A stretch of 64,000 nt of DNA from assembly GCA_964017235.1 (NCBI GenBank), contig OZ024927.1, forward strand, positions 22,401,160 through 22,465,159, in the 5' to 3' direction. Below are positions 1-12,000 of the stretch, piece after piece (within the stretch, counting starts at the first letter, position 1; each line of letters begins with the position of its first letter). The stretch is from Sabellastarte sp. h YS-2021 (taxonomy: Eukaryota > Annelida > Polychaeta > Sabellida > Sabellidae). The notes beneath the pieces were generated by a model, which was given only the letters and a program-made list of their open reading frames with translations, searched no databases and was not told the origin of the DNA. A program made the position numbers and the translations under genes.

Positions 1-1345
1 TATCTAGGAAACTGTAAGGTGTAGGAAGTTGATACTTGGTAGGGACATTGGTTAGGGGGTGTAGGTGTGCAACGTCATGGTGTAACCTTGATTTGACCTT
101 GCCGCAGTGACCTTGAGTTTGAAAATCTTGTCTGGGCTATATCTCCAATACTGTAAGCTGTAGGAAGTTGATACTTGGTAGGGACATTGGTTGGGGGGTG
201 TAGGTGTGCAACGTCATGGTGTAACCTTGATTTGACCTTGCCGCAGTGACCTTGAGTTTGAAAATCTTGTCTGGGCTATATCTCCAATACTGTAAGCTGT
301 AGGAAGTTGATACTTGGTAGGGACATTGGTTAGGGGGTGTAGGTGTGCAACGTCATGGTGTAACCTTGATTTGACCTTGCCGCAGTGACCTTGAGTTTGA
401 AAATCTTGTCTGGGCTATATCTCCAATACTGTAAGCTGTAGGAAGTTGATACTTGGTAGGGACATTGGTTAGGGGGTGTAGGTGTGCAACGTCATGGTCT
501 GACCTTGATTTGACCTTTGACCTTGCCGTAGTGACCTTGACCTATAAAATCTTGTCCCGGCTATATCTCGGAAACCGTAAGGTGTAGGAAGTTGATACTT
601 AGTAGGGACATTGGTTAGGGGGTGTAGGTGTGCAACGTCATGGTATGACCTTGATTTGACCTTTGACCTTTCTGTAGTGACCTTGACCTATAAAATCTTC
701 TCCGGACTATATCTCGGAAACCGTAAGGTGTAGGAAGTTGATACTTGGTAGGGACATTGGTTAGGGGGTGTAGATGTGCAATGTTGTGGTGTGACCTTGA
801 TTTGACCTTGCCGTAGTGACCTTTACCTATAAAATCTTGTCCGGGCTATATCTCGGAAACCGTAATGTGTAGGAAGATGATACTTGGTAGGGATATTGGT
901 TAGGGGGTGTAGGTGTGCAACGTCGTGGTGTGACCTTGATTTGACCTTGCCGTAGTGACCTTGAACTATAAAATCTTGTCCGGGCTATATCTCGGAAACC
1001 GTAAGGTGTAGGAAGTTGATACTTGGTAGGGACATTGGTTAGGGGGTGTGGGTGTGCATCGTCATGGTGTGACTTTGATTTGACCTTTGACCTTGCCGTA
1101 GTGACCTTGACCTATAAAATCTTGTCCAGGCTATATCTCGGAAACCGTAAGGTGTAGGAAGTTGATACTTGGTAGGGATATTGGTTAGGGGGTGTAGGTG
1201 TGCAACGTCATGGTGTGATCTTGATTTGACGTTTGACCTTGCTGTAGTGACCGTGACCTATAATGCCTTGTCTGGGCTATATTTTGGAAACCATAAGGTG
1301 GTTGGAAGTTGATATTTGGTAGGGACATTGGTCGGGTGTTATATG
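1..1345. repeat. Satellite A tandem array (139/146-bp units), cut by window edge
   Basis: About nine and a half head-to-tail units are visible. The landmark 'gatacttgg' recurs at 31, 170, 309, 448, 594, 740, 879, 1018 and 1164, with a last diverged form at 1311, so spacings are 139 or about 146 bp. The 7-bp difference comes from an extra TTGACCT (gatttgaccttgccg versus gatttgacctttgaccttgccg-like units). The first units (to about 480) share 'ccgcagtgaccttgag' and 'ctccaatactgtaagc' variants; later units carry 'ctcggaaaccgtaagg'. The array begins outside the window and stops sharply near 1345. Both arrangement and sequence are directly seen. Confidence 0.97.
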
Positions 1346-2519
1346 TGATATATACATTTGTTATATTTGATCTTGCATATCTGATGCTATTTTATCTCTC
1401 TACAGGGATATCTAATACTATCTCTCTTATATCTCTCTTATATCTTATGTTATATCTTTTACTTGAATCTTGGTTGTTGCACCTTTGGGTGTCTTTTGAT
1501 GTAGATTAAGCACTGTTAAAGTCATATTAGAATTCATTAACTGTTTTACTTTTGCAACTTCCCATTGTAACAGATGGTATTGCATCAAGTGAGCCACAGG
1601 TTTAGCCCGAACTCCACACAAAAGTATGTGTTGCCACATCTCTATGTATGGGTAATATTCAAAACTTGCAAACCATAATTCAATCATACAAATGAATATC
1701 AAAATGGGAGAAGTCTTAAAGCTTCATAATTTTTAGTTAAACTGAATTGTCCTGTTTTAATACTTCATCTCTACATGCAGTTTCTTTCTCTTAGATGTTA
1801 GTTTCTCTGTTTAAACATTATTCTGACACTGCTCTGAAAGTATCCCAATCTGTGTACTGTTTCACTACTTCTATATGTCATGGTGTTGAAAACTATTTCC
1901 CCAGGCTGTGGGTTACGGGCATCTCTGATGCTATTTTCCCTTATTTCTGCTGTTCTGTAACAATCTACCCAACACCTTGGTGAACACAATAGAAATCACT
2001 TAAGGAGATCAGGCTTCATTTCTGCAGTTTTTTCACCATCAGTGAAAACAAGTGTGAATGTGAAAGGTCAGCCACAAGGCAAATAATGGATAACAAACCA
2101 TTCTTTAGTTCTAGAAGGCATAGTTCAAAGTTGTTCACATTTTGTAATATGTTGTAAGATGCTATAATCAGTCAGATTGTCTATAATACCCACAATTCAT
2201 AGTGTATATTCTCAGATTGGAAGACCAGCTTTCCATCTAATATTCAGTAGATAAAATACTTGGAAAAGACAATATAACCCTAGTAAAAAGTGTACAAAGT
2301 TGGAATTTTACAGCCGATTCTTTCTTTTACCATACCATGAAAAAGAATGGTGAGAAGAGATAGATTTAACAGTGTTTAACAAAAATCTCACGATCGCAAC
2401 TTTTAAGATGGAAATGGCTGAGGTAATTATCAGAAATACCATTTGGTTAGTCTTGCTAGACATAACAGACTTGCACATCCACATCCCCATACACAAAAAT
2501 TATAAAATCTATTGAGTTC
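1346..2519. other. No recognised feature
   Basis: AT-rich sequence directly after the satellite. Short ORFs on both strands (for example around 1309-1509 and 1798-1989) show no splice context, domain or repeat relationship. The part after about 2500 may already be the eroded 5' portion of the DIRS element that follows. Confidence 0.5.
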
Positions 2520-2651
2520 TCATGTGGCAGGTCGGTCATAGCAGTTCAGAGCCCCTCCTTTCAGTATTGCAACACTTGAGTCTCCTGAATTTCAATAGAA
2601 TTAAATCTCTTGCCTCAGAACAGGGACCTTGCATTCACTAGCATTCACTAG

Positions 2652-2840
2652 TATCTGGACAATTGCTACCTCAGCAAGCTCCATCACACCTCTGACCAGT
2701 TGAAGCAGTTAGTGGTGTTTGTACAAGAACTAGGTTGGGTGCTAAACTTTCAAAAGACCCAAACGCATCCCAACAGAACACTTGACTTTCTTGGTTACCA
2801 GTTTGATGTAAGCAAGAGCAAAGTATTCCCCACAGAAAAC
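2652..2840 (+). pseudogene. DIRS reverse transcriptase fragment
   Basis: The reading frame gives YLDNCYLSKLHHTSDQLKQ, then a V-x-ELGWVLN-x-x-KT block and FLGYQFD, ending at FPTENK just before the inserted SINE. The second catalytic Asp of the YLDD box is Asn here, so the fragment would be inactive even if expressed. It ends abruptly at the SINE junction near 2838. The RT thumb and connection should lie to the right of the SINE; the TVPTGRLR-like words at about 3175-3210 fit this. Confidence 0.8.
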
Positions 2841-3005
2841 AAGGCCAAAAGGGGTTTCTGTCTACTAGCATGAGCTGCAAAGCCATCAGAGAGACAAGTA
2901 GTGCAGTGAAGCAGTCACCAATCTCAGTACTAACATAGTCCATTGCTGCTTAACTTCAGTGAAGAGACAGATACTCATCACACCACACCACAAATCATGA
3001 AATCT
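2838..3005 (-). mobile_element. 5S rRNA-derived SINE, copy 1
   Basis: Read on -, this contains 'ctgaagttaagcagc', 'atgttagtact' and 'attggtgactg', matching in order the internal promoter part of 5S rRNA (box A GAAGTTAAGCAGC, then GTTAGTACT and box C GGATGGGTGACCG). After that comes a non-5S tail: 'ctgatggctttgcagctc', 'ctagtagac', 'accccttttggcc'. The same tail follows a 5S-like block at 39780-39985 on -, and a LINE 3' end at about 39215-39315 on +. This is the layout of SINE3-class elements (5S head with a LINE-derived tail). It lies inside the DIRS remnant. Confidence 0.8.
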
Positions 3006-3339
3006 GGAGACATAATAAAAAAAAGTAATCTCTAGAGGCCCGAACCTCGCTACAGCTCGCGCTAAAAAAGTGAGGCATTTGACAAAAGTAATAGAGGGTT
3101 TGCAAACAAGTTTGACAACCACTCCCATAGTTCTATTGTCATTCATATGATTTTAACCTCTCTAAAAAATTTAAGACTGTCCCAACAGGCAGATTACGCA
3201 AGACTGTTTCAGTGGTACCTGAAAGCCCATTAGAAATATCCCCAATTACTTGACATTCAGATTCCCTGTTCAGAGATTATGAAAAGTTGAAAAAAAGCTC
3301 AAAAATGTGTCAGTAGGTTGTCGTCTCCATGCTGAGAAA

Positions 3340-3950
3340 CACAATCTCTTTTTTTCACCAGTGCATCTATAAAGGGTTGTATGGCACATTTGGGAGTTCT
3401 GACAGTCAGTTGCCAGTGATCGGTCATGGAGACAAGTCTTCATATAAATATTTTAGAATTGAAAAATTGTGTTGCTTGCAGTGAAAGCTTTTTAAACACA
3501 CCTAAGCAAGACTGTTCTAGTTGCTTTAAACAATGCCACAATAGTATCTGATCTCAACAAACAAGGGGAGTCTCACTTTTTAGAGATATGTCTGATGGTC
3601 TGGCCAGATTCAGGGCTGTTGAAATGTGATAGCAGACAGTCTTTCATGCAGGGACAAAATTATAGAAAAATAATGTTCTCTTCATCCAGATAATTTGCCA
3701 AATTTACCACATGTTCAATTGTTGCAACCAAAATGAAGAACAAACTACCCCAGTTCCAGACCCCAATGCAATGGCAGTATATGCATTGAATATCTTGTGG
3801 GTGGCACTAGATGGTTATGCCTACTGTCCAATGACTCACCATCTGGACTCGAGACCATATGATCTTGAGAATTTTCCGAATCATTGGCAGATAGAATTAA
3901 GTCACCTCAGAGACTTTCATCAAGACGAGTTTGCAGATCAAGGTTGACCA
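3340..3950 (+). pseudogene. DIRS RNase H region fragment
   Basis: Frames with several stops read FFHQCIYKGLYGTFG, then NKGS, NVIADSLSCRDKI, SLHPDNLPNLPHVQL and, in the longest open piece (3711-3947), PVPDPNAMAVYALNILWVAL and DGYAYCPM. In intact DIRS elements the region reads NVIADSLSR...EWSLHP...DLFAT...PVPDP.A...DAL...W.G...YA.PP, so this is the end of the RNase H domain and its link to the recombinase. The 78-residue ORF here is a piece of this pseudogene, not a host gene. Confidence 0.8.
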
Positions 3951-4149
3951 AATTTTAATCAGGATGCAAGGAGAGTCGGGTGGGCTCAGCCTTCTTGTCA
4001 ATAGCAGCTTTCTGACCTATCTGTTCAGTGATAAAAACCTGAACTTACCACAATTACAAGATGCAGTACTGCTATTGCAAATCATTTAGATTTACTTTGT
4101 GTTGAAATTAGTCAAGGTAAGAACTCAATAGACTGTCAGCTTTAATAGA

Positions 4150-4710
4150 GATAGACCAATGAAGGATAGAGCTATACCTTCTTTGGTACTCTTAGCCTTA
4201 ACAAAATCAACATTTGAACCACTGATGGATGCTTCCTTGAAAATTTTGACATTGGACTTTCAAGTATTTGAAACACAAGACAGCTTAGAAGGAGATCACT
4301 GTTGCTCCTTCTTCAGCTTTACTAGAAAGAATCACCTAGCTTATGGACACTTCTGACATGCACATGGGAAACATTTGCTTTTCATCTCTATCAAAGGTGG
4401 CTTTTCTGGAGGCATTCAAAGAGCTACCATTTCTTCTAGGCTAAAAACAAACTGTTTGTCTAGCTTATCAGAGTTCTAACTTTCAAACTCAGAATATTTC
4501 CAAGGTCAAGGCTCATGACATGTATTCCATGGAGGCTTCTTTAGCCTTCAGATGAGGTGTTTCCTTTGATCAAAATCCTGGTAGCATGCTTCTGGAAGTC
4601 ACACTCCACATTTACAAATTTTCATGTAAAGGATGTGGCTTGGAAGTCAAATGAAATGTCAGTCTACACTTTGGGAGCTATAGTTTCTGCCGAGCATGTT
4701 GTTCACTTCT
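4150..4710 (+). pseudogene. DIRS tyrosine recombinase fragment
   Basis: Contains AIPSLVLLALTKSTFEPL and MDASLKILTLDFQVF near the catalytic-domain start, a middle part open only in broken frames, and at the end (about 4570-4700) FWKSHSTFTNFHVKDVAW followed by a Y-x-LGAIVSAEHVV ending. Known DIRS recombinases have W-x-S-x-x-TFT-x-FYL-x-D and LGP-V-AAQ-V at the C terminus. The catalytic Tyr position cannot be confirmed because of the frame breaks. Confidence 0.75.
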
Positions 4711-4787
4711 AGTATATATACTGTATAATATAATTCTTTAATTGTGTGTCAATATACTATTCAAGTGGTTGTGTTCACTCTTTTATA

Positions 4788-5313
4788 CCCGTTTCACACT
4801 ACAGGCAGTATCACCTGTGGTAACCTGTTTTTGGTGAAATGTCCCTGTCCTTGGATCACCACCTGACATCTGTTTGAGACCTTGTGAGTCAGTGGTGAAG
4901 CATCCATTACCTTGCAATTCCTGTTGAAGGTTTAAACTCTTTCAAATTTGCGCCTGTGATTTTGGTATGATGAGCATGCACAGACAATTTCTGACTAGGG
5001 TAACTCAAGGTGTGGTCTACGCTGTACATAATTTTATGATTCAGTCGTCTTTGAGTTAAGGTGAGTTAAGGTATTGGTTGTTTTGCCACATGTTCGTCCT
5101 ACGGCCACCGCCGGTGAGTTGAGGTTGCTTCTCAGTGACCAACCTTTGTAGTACTGTCATTCTACTGTTATTGATGGTTAAAAACCCGCATCTACTGAGT
5201 GGCGGCGTCCGCCTGTATTGTGAACATATCGAACAAAATGGGGCAACCTGGGGTGGTTCTGCTGCAGAGTAAAACTTCTACTGCGGGATGTACTGCCTGT
5301 AGTGTGAAAGGGG
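4788..5313. mobile_element. Short TIR element (MITE), about 526 bp
   Basis: The left end reads CCCGTTTCACACTACAGGCA and the right end, read inward, CCCCTTTCACACTACAGGCA, so the two ends form a near-perfect inverted repeat of about 23 bp. The interior has no protein signature; the ORF starting at 5199 crosses out of the element and is rejected as a gene. A clear target duplication was not found. Related single ends ('cactacaggttgtgatgc' at 47670, 'tactgcctgtattgtgac' at 25970) suggest older, eroded relatives elsewhere in the window. Confidence 0.75.
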
Positions 5314-5727
5314 CATTACTTGCCCATGTTTTCTTATATTTACCAGGCCAGCCAGGAGAGTGTATAAGTGTATATACAACAACTTATAATGGTTTTCAGA
5401 AAGAATGAAAAACTGCATTTAATGTTATGAAATGCCAAACTTGTGGGAAAACTACAATGTATATTCTAGAAAGGCTCCAGGTTAGCTTACTAACAAAATA
5501 TAGCTATAAATGCTATTTTGTTAAGTTTCTAAAATATGTATATCATAGACTTGTACTTATCGTCACAAGAATGCTTGATATTAGTACATTGACTTGACTT
5601 TGCTTGTACCTACTGTTGGTGTGTCAAAACATTTTAAAAATCCCACTACCAATGTTGTTGAAATTGAGCAATATACTGGTGAGGATCAGGTAAGGTTATT
5701 TAATGCAATAAAATATAAAACTTTTCT

Positions 5728-6033
5728 TGTAATTTAACTTTTTGTGAGTTAAATACTTACCTCTACTAGATTCGGATTGCCTCCCTGCTGTTACCCCACC
5801 TTTTCAAACTTTTGGTTTGCAATCTTTACATATACTCCCAAAATTAAGGTGAAGCAAAAGGGGGTTTCATGGACTATACGCATGTGCACTCACTATATAC
5901 ACAGGGGTACCAACAAGAATATCTCTTTAAAATATTCTCTATTTGTCTTTTATGTTTGTCTTTTATGTTTGCTCCAACACATAGCAATACTGAGGATAAG
6001 GTAAGTATTTAACTTTCAAAAAGTTAAATTACA
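5728..6033. mobile_element. Short TIR element (MITE), about 306 bp
   Basis: The left end TGTAATTTAACTTTTTGTGA continues as GTTAAATACTTACC. The right end, read inward, is TGTAATTTAACTTTTTGAAA followed by GTTAAATACTTACC. Roughly 33 of 36 positions agree. Because the TIR contains CTTACC, it looks like a splice donor on either strand, which can mislead gene prediction. The interior contains a 15-bp tandem duplication (tgtcttttatgtt twice). The 75-residue ORF inside is not a gene. Confidence 0.8.
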
Positions 6034-9000
6034 ATAAAGTGTTTACAATTAACATAATTAACAATGTTCTCAACATTTAGAGCAATTTGTGAATAAAGTT
6101 TATCAATATTAAATGAAGCCGTGCTTCAACAAATAAATCATTAAATGCAAGAGGCAAGTATAGCTTTTTACATTTTTTTACATTTCTCATATTTTTGATC
6201 AAACTTCAGAAGCAGCAAATAATTATACAACACAGTTAAAAACTGTCACAGTTCGATATTCAATTTATTAACATTATCAACTGTTGCATCAGTTTGAAGC
6301 TTTACTCATTTGTAAATTGTCTGAAATCCTATGTGTTAGTTGTTAAAATTTGTTTTCTTTTCTCAATTCCTCTCTTTTAATTTCACTTTGTCATTAAATC
6401 TCTGAAGTCTTAAAAATATCAAGTTGCAAAAAAATCTTATGCAAATATTCTCATTTTAATATTTCAAAGAAATTTTTCTTTCAAAGTGTTCTCGTTAATT
6501 TGACATCTCATTGTGACAAAAGAACTAGACTCTTGACTAATATTTGCCTTTTCCAAATTTTGATATATTTCTTTTCATCAGTTTTTTTTTCACAATTTTA
6601 GATGTTAAACTATTTGTCCTAATTGTATCGATGTTTTTCGGTATCCTGCAGGGAACATTTGTGTCTATATTTTTTTCCATTATACCCAAGAACAAATAAT
6701 TTGATGAGATGCCTCAAACCACAAGAAAAACTGTGAAGTGCCACAGAAAGCTGAAATTGGGTGCAAAAACAGTTAAATGCTTTGGGAATATCTAAAGGCC
6801 TAGACTGACAAAATAGAGCCAAACCTAAACAATACGGAGGCCTATAGGGGACAGATGTTTTTCTGTCTGACTTATAAGACCACTACACCCGAGTTTGCAG
6901 TTTCTATTTAACATTAGAAACCATTGAAGGGGTAGAGGCTAGTCTGTCTAACATAAGGTTGATCAAATGCAACCTGGTGTTTTAATATCATGTAGAATCA
7001 TTAAATACCAAAATGAAGCATAAAATGACATAAAATTACTTGACATGCGCTATACTTTATCATGTACACTATTTTACACTAAGTTGTGGCTATTCACTTT
7101 TTAATAGAAATGGTGGATGTTCCATTGAGTGGGAGGTCATTTAAAATTTACGCCACTGTTTGACCCATAATAGGCCAGCCATACCTGTATTTATAAAGAG
7201 TCATGTGATCAGATTGTAATCAATCAAGTGGACATATTTTGCAGTAGAATATATTAAATTTGTGTAGATGATGTGTAATTGTCTAGGTGGGGGTGTGTTG
7301 GTATATGTGATAGGCAGTCAGGAATTTTTTTGTCTCTATCCAACATGAAGATACACAACAAATGCTGGCCTTTTAGAAGACTTTTAATAAAAAATCTTCT
7401 GGGTAGGTGTGAAAGCCCCATTATTGGTGTAATACACATAGACATTGAACACTACCCATTTCATTATTCACATCTTCAGATATTTTAAGACTTTCACAGT
7501 AATGTTTTTCATTTAATTTTTGTAGCAGTTGAGCAAAGTATTGCCCTTTTAGATGTGTTAATTAAAAGTGACAAGACCAATTACAGTGAGACTCAAACTA
7601 CAATTGCTGTAGACATGGCGGGTGGGTGTTAGTATTATGTATTGGTGACAAGGAGATACAGTTAGCAGAAATAAGTGTGTCAAAGTGTATGGTGGTTGAT
7701 TGTGAAATGTCAGATGTCTAATGTAATAGGTATCATTAAATATAGGCCACAATAGTATCTTCTTCAGTAAAAGCCAAATATCAGTGAATTTCTGATCTAA
7801 AGTAATTTTTTCTAATAGTGTTTGAATCAACTGAGGGCTGCTATAGGGCAACCTGAGCTTATTTCCGAACATATACTGAGCATCACTGCTCTTTTGAAGG
7901 CCCTTGTCTGAGTAAGCACCACCTCTTAAATCTGGTGCCGTTGGTTATGACATTCTGAACTAAGCTATATCCCCCATCAAATTGAAAACTTAATATTAGA
8001 TCAGATTTGGTTATCTGTATTGTTTTAATCATTATTGAACTAGTTTAGCTAGGGTTCCCAAAGTACCAATTTTTCTGGGACTGGGTAGGTAGTGATTCTA
8101 CTGGACGGGTACCCTGGTACTCTGGCCATAGTTCTGAAACTGACTTTCATTACTCTCACCGATGGGCAATATTAGGTGATGCCACAAAAATGTCCACATT
8201 TACAAACTAAAAATTTACACAAATCATGGGATCCAGCTATTTACTTTATTTCTGACTTTCTATTGACTGGGATGTCGAAAATCCTGAAAAATATCAACAA
8301 AATTTGTGAAAAAAAATTTGTTTACATCAGTTTTGCTTTCTCTCTGTCTCGTGTACACTAGAGTTCAAAAAAGTAGATTTAAGTATTTTCTTTCAAAATA
8401 TGCAACACCGTTTTTCATTCTCAGAACCCATCAATCCCTGATATTTACAAAGATTTGTTCTTATTGCTCATGGGCATCTTTTAGTGCAGTGACTGCAATA
8501 TCATGTCACATTGGCTTGGCTTGTGTAGGCTAATATTTAATAATACGCCATAATGCAGAATGCGTAAAACCCTCACCCATGGGTATTGCCAAAAAACCCC
8601 ACAAAAACAATTCTGGATTCGTGACTGAGTTCTGGATTCAGACCTTCTTTGAGGAGGACTGAGACACAGGAAGAATCCACCTTCTATGAATATTTGGCCC
8701 CGATCTGATGTATACAGTTTTCCAGTTATGCACACACATTCGGACAGGTAAACAGACAAACAAGCCAGAGTACAATGGTAAATATCAGTCACAGCAGGGG
8801 TGTCTGTTGGTGGGATGAGAGTACAGCTTCTACTGTACATTTTCAGACTCAATGCAACACCCATTTTACTGAATAACAACCAGATAGCTTTTAGCCTTAT
8901 TTTCAGACCATCTCATTTTTCCACCAGTTTTTGTTTCGTTACTTAATAACATAACCCCCTCTTTTCAAAGGTAAAGGTATTCTGTGGAGAAATTACAATA

Positions 9001-12000
9001 GAAGTTCATCTGTTTGATTAAATGGGGGGAAACTTAACACGCCTCACAAAAAGATCAACAGATATAATGGGATTGCTCTTAGCATGATCTGATTTCATGT
9101 TTTCATAGGCCACAGAATCCCAGTCCCTTTTGTACCCTGAACCCTCAGTCCGATTGAGGGCAAATTTTTCTTTGCATTAACTTTATTGTTCGCACTATAA
9201 CAATAACTACAGAATTGTGCTTGTTTGTAACAATATGGAGGTCCGTCGGAATATTTTGTTTAGGCAATAATATACACATCCAGAAGTTGTCATCACTTTT
9301 AGTGGAAAGCCACTTGGGGAATAGGTTACAATTTATAAATTATGGAAAAGGCTGACAGTTTATATGATTATATGCACGGTTGAAGGAGAATATTTTGCAT
9401 TCTACGATGAAAATCTGTTTAGGTTTCAATTGTGGTGTGTTACAATGTATTTTAGTTATTTACAAGAATTCGTAAACCAAACTGTTATCATTGACATCAG
9501 TGTGACAATGAAATCTTATGTTATAATAAAATAACAAGGATAATAATAACAATAATAATAAGAACACCTCTACCAAGGCCAAACACTGCTAATGTTGCTT
9601 TAGTGCAATGATAAAAAAATCCTTTAAAAATTCCTAGATCATCACCAAAATTAAACCATTTGTTCCTCATGCCATTATCTACATATCACAAAAATTTCAG
9701 CAGAATCTATTCTTAACTTTGTGAGTTACTTGGCAAACCAACAAAAGTACACTACCAAAAACATTATCTCCTTGACTAAGCTATTAATACTGAAATGTTT
9801 TACATTGGATGCATGTTGGATATAAAAATTAAAAAGAGGCTGAACCTTGACAAAAAGCATATAGTATTACATGGATTAGCATGAAGTTGGTTGATTATTC
9901 ATATTTTTCTCTGGATGAAACCGTATGCTGTCATTCACTACCCACAGTCTCACACACACTAGAAATTTCATCACCTCCAAATTTAGTAGAAATTTTCAAT
10001 GGAGTTAATGCATTAGTAATTTTTGTCTTTAAACTAAAAGCATTGACATCTAGTGCCCAAGACATTTTTTATGGAATTATCACCTGAAAAGGCAAAGTGT
10101 AACAACAACAGAGAAACATGTAGAACTTTTGTAAATGTAACTTATGTCTTAATAGTTTTGTGTACCCTAGATGCATGTATTTTGCACCTTTTTAAAATAA
10201 ACCAAAATGTCTTTATCATGCTCAAATAATATTCCTATGGTACCACTGGCGAACGAATAATGAAAATCTGATATTTGCCTCTCAGCCTTTGTGAAATCTG
10301 TACATAAAAACACAGGCACACTACACTCAAACTTTTTTCACAGTGACATTTTGGCCTAGTTTTTTTTTTGGCATTTGCTCTTATTATAAATCGAGTCCAT
10401 TTTAACAAGGCTTGGGTTAGGAGTAAAGTGGTTGTATTGAGAATAGAGATGCCATGTTCAATTTCTCCCTCCACTTTTTATGTGTAGTTGTCATGCCCTT
10501 TTTCTCTCCAGATGGCGATAAATCTCATCTGCTTACGACTGGTGTTCATTTACTAATTTCCCGCCACTTCCTATAGGTACTTTACCATTAGGCATTGAGT
10601 TCCTGTCCTTTTCTGTACAACTACATAATTCATCCAAACTTCAACCCCTCAACTCCTGAGTGGAAAAGGTTTTTTGGGTAGATCTGTAAAAAAGTGATCT
10701 AAGTATGGTACCTGATAGAGTCTAACATTTCTCCAGATAATCAAATGTCACTGGACAGGGCCCAGAAAAAAGGATTAGAATGTGGCAGATCATGGGTGAA
10801 GTGTACATATTACATTTAATAGTTAAATGTTTAACTTATGTCAGTCCCCTATTCATTTTGTTGTTGTACAATTGTAATACAAACTGCAAAGAATATGAAA
10901 GAACTTTAGTGTCAATATAATAATGCTAATGGCTAATATGTCATAAAAACAATAAAAAAGTATAAATTTGGTTAGAAATAAAAATAGCTAAAACCACAAG
11001 GCATACCTTAAAGAACCGATTATTGAAAACAAGCAGGCAACAACCATTCAACTATGTTAAGAGGATTATTAACTTATCAATATCTGGTACTGGTTCGAAC
11101 CACATACAAATATTTAAAAATAAATGGTTTTCAGATTTTTGAAATAACCTTAAATCTGGTGTTTGTATGCTTTAAACTGATACAGAGTGAGGTGTAATTT
11201 AAAACTGGAAATGCCTTTTGCGTGATATTATGATATATGTCAGTTTCATTTTACCCACTATACACAGTAAAAATGTGAATTGTCTCATCAAATTTGTGCG
11301 GGGGAGATTTATTGGTTTCATAAAATATGAACATTAACAAGCCTAATATTCGAAGATTTTCAATAACCTATTCCCGCATATTGTTTACTGATTTCATTAT
11401 CTGCTACCACAGCATAACAAAAAACCTGTTACCAGTTTATCATCAGAACTCTCTTGTGTATTAGTATCCTTTCATACCGACAAAACCATTCATAAAAACC
11501 CTTCATTGAAGGAATTCCATGCTTCGAGAATTAGAGTTAGCAATACTAATTATTAGTCTTTAAATTCTGGCTGTTGGTTTTTTTGTTATGCTAGTCACAC
11601 AATGAAACCATCAGCCCACTCTATCCATTATGGAGACACACTTGTCTGAAATCCAGACTCTCTGGCTATGGATTTCCTGTGACATTTCCACTGCTTTCAG
11701 TTTTCAATTAATAATAAGGCAACACTTGAATGAATCATTGCCAATTGTTCTATTTTGTGTGGTATTTAAAAACAAGGTAAGCTTCCACTTCTCCCGATAA
11801 ACAGGTCGGATCTTATTATAAAATAATATTAGTCTTTAAAGGAATAGGGAGGAGTTAAGGGCATCAAAAAGGCAGAATACAAGATTCGGCTCAATCTGAT
11901 AATAAAAGTTCAAACTCATGTGATAAACCTTGGCTATTCATACTAACATAGATATATGAACCAATTTGAAAAGTTTTTGTTTTGACAAAAAAAAACAACT

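Larger units (their letters stand above)
2520..4710 (+). mobile_element. Decayed DIRS-type retrotransposon (RT, RNase H, tyrosine recombinase)
   Basis: Three domains of a DIRS-like pol follow each other on +, with many stops and frameshifts. The RT palm is at about 2652-2840: YLDN in place of YLDD, then ELGWVLNFQKTQ and LDFLGYQFDVSKSKVFPTE. The RNase H region is at about 3350-3940; it keeps NVIADSLSCRDKI, LHPDNLPNLPH and the typical VPDPNAMAVYALNI...DGYAYCPM end. The tyrosine recombinase is at about 4150-4710: LALTKSTFEPLMDASLK, then FWKSHSTFTNFHVKDVAW and LGAIVSAEHVV, a C-terminal signature of DIRS recombinases. Order and motifs match the DIRS family, which integrates by a YR enzyme rather than an integrase. 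A 5S-derived SINE in opposite orientation interrupts it after the RT. Terminal repeats were not found. Inactive. Confidence 0.88.

Noticed and set aside
1..1345. Regularly spaced repeat array that might suggest CRISPR
   Set aside because: Units are contiguous and similar along their whole length, with no unique spacers, no cas genes, and a eukaryotic context.
5199..5408. ORF beginning MAASACIVNISNKM
   Set aside because: It crosses the right terminal repeat of the element ending at 5313.
8481..8879. 132-codon ORF on -
   Set aside because: No domain, no splice context, cysteine-rich random-looking product; resembles translated dispersed repeat.
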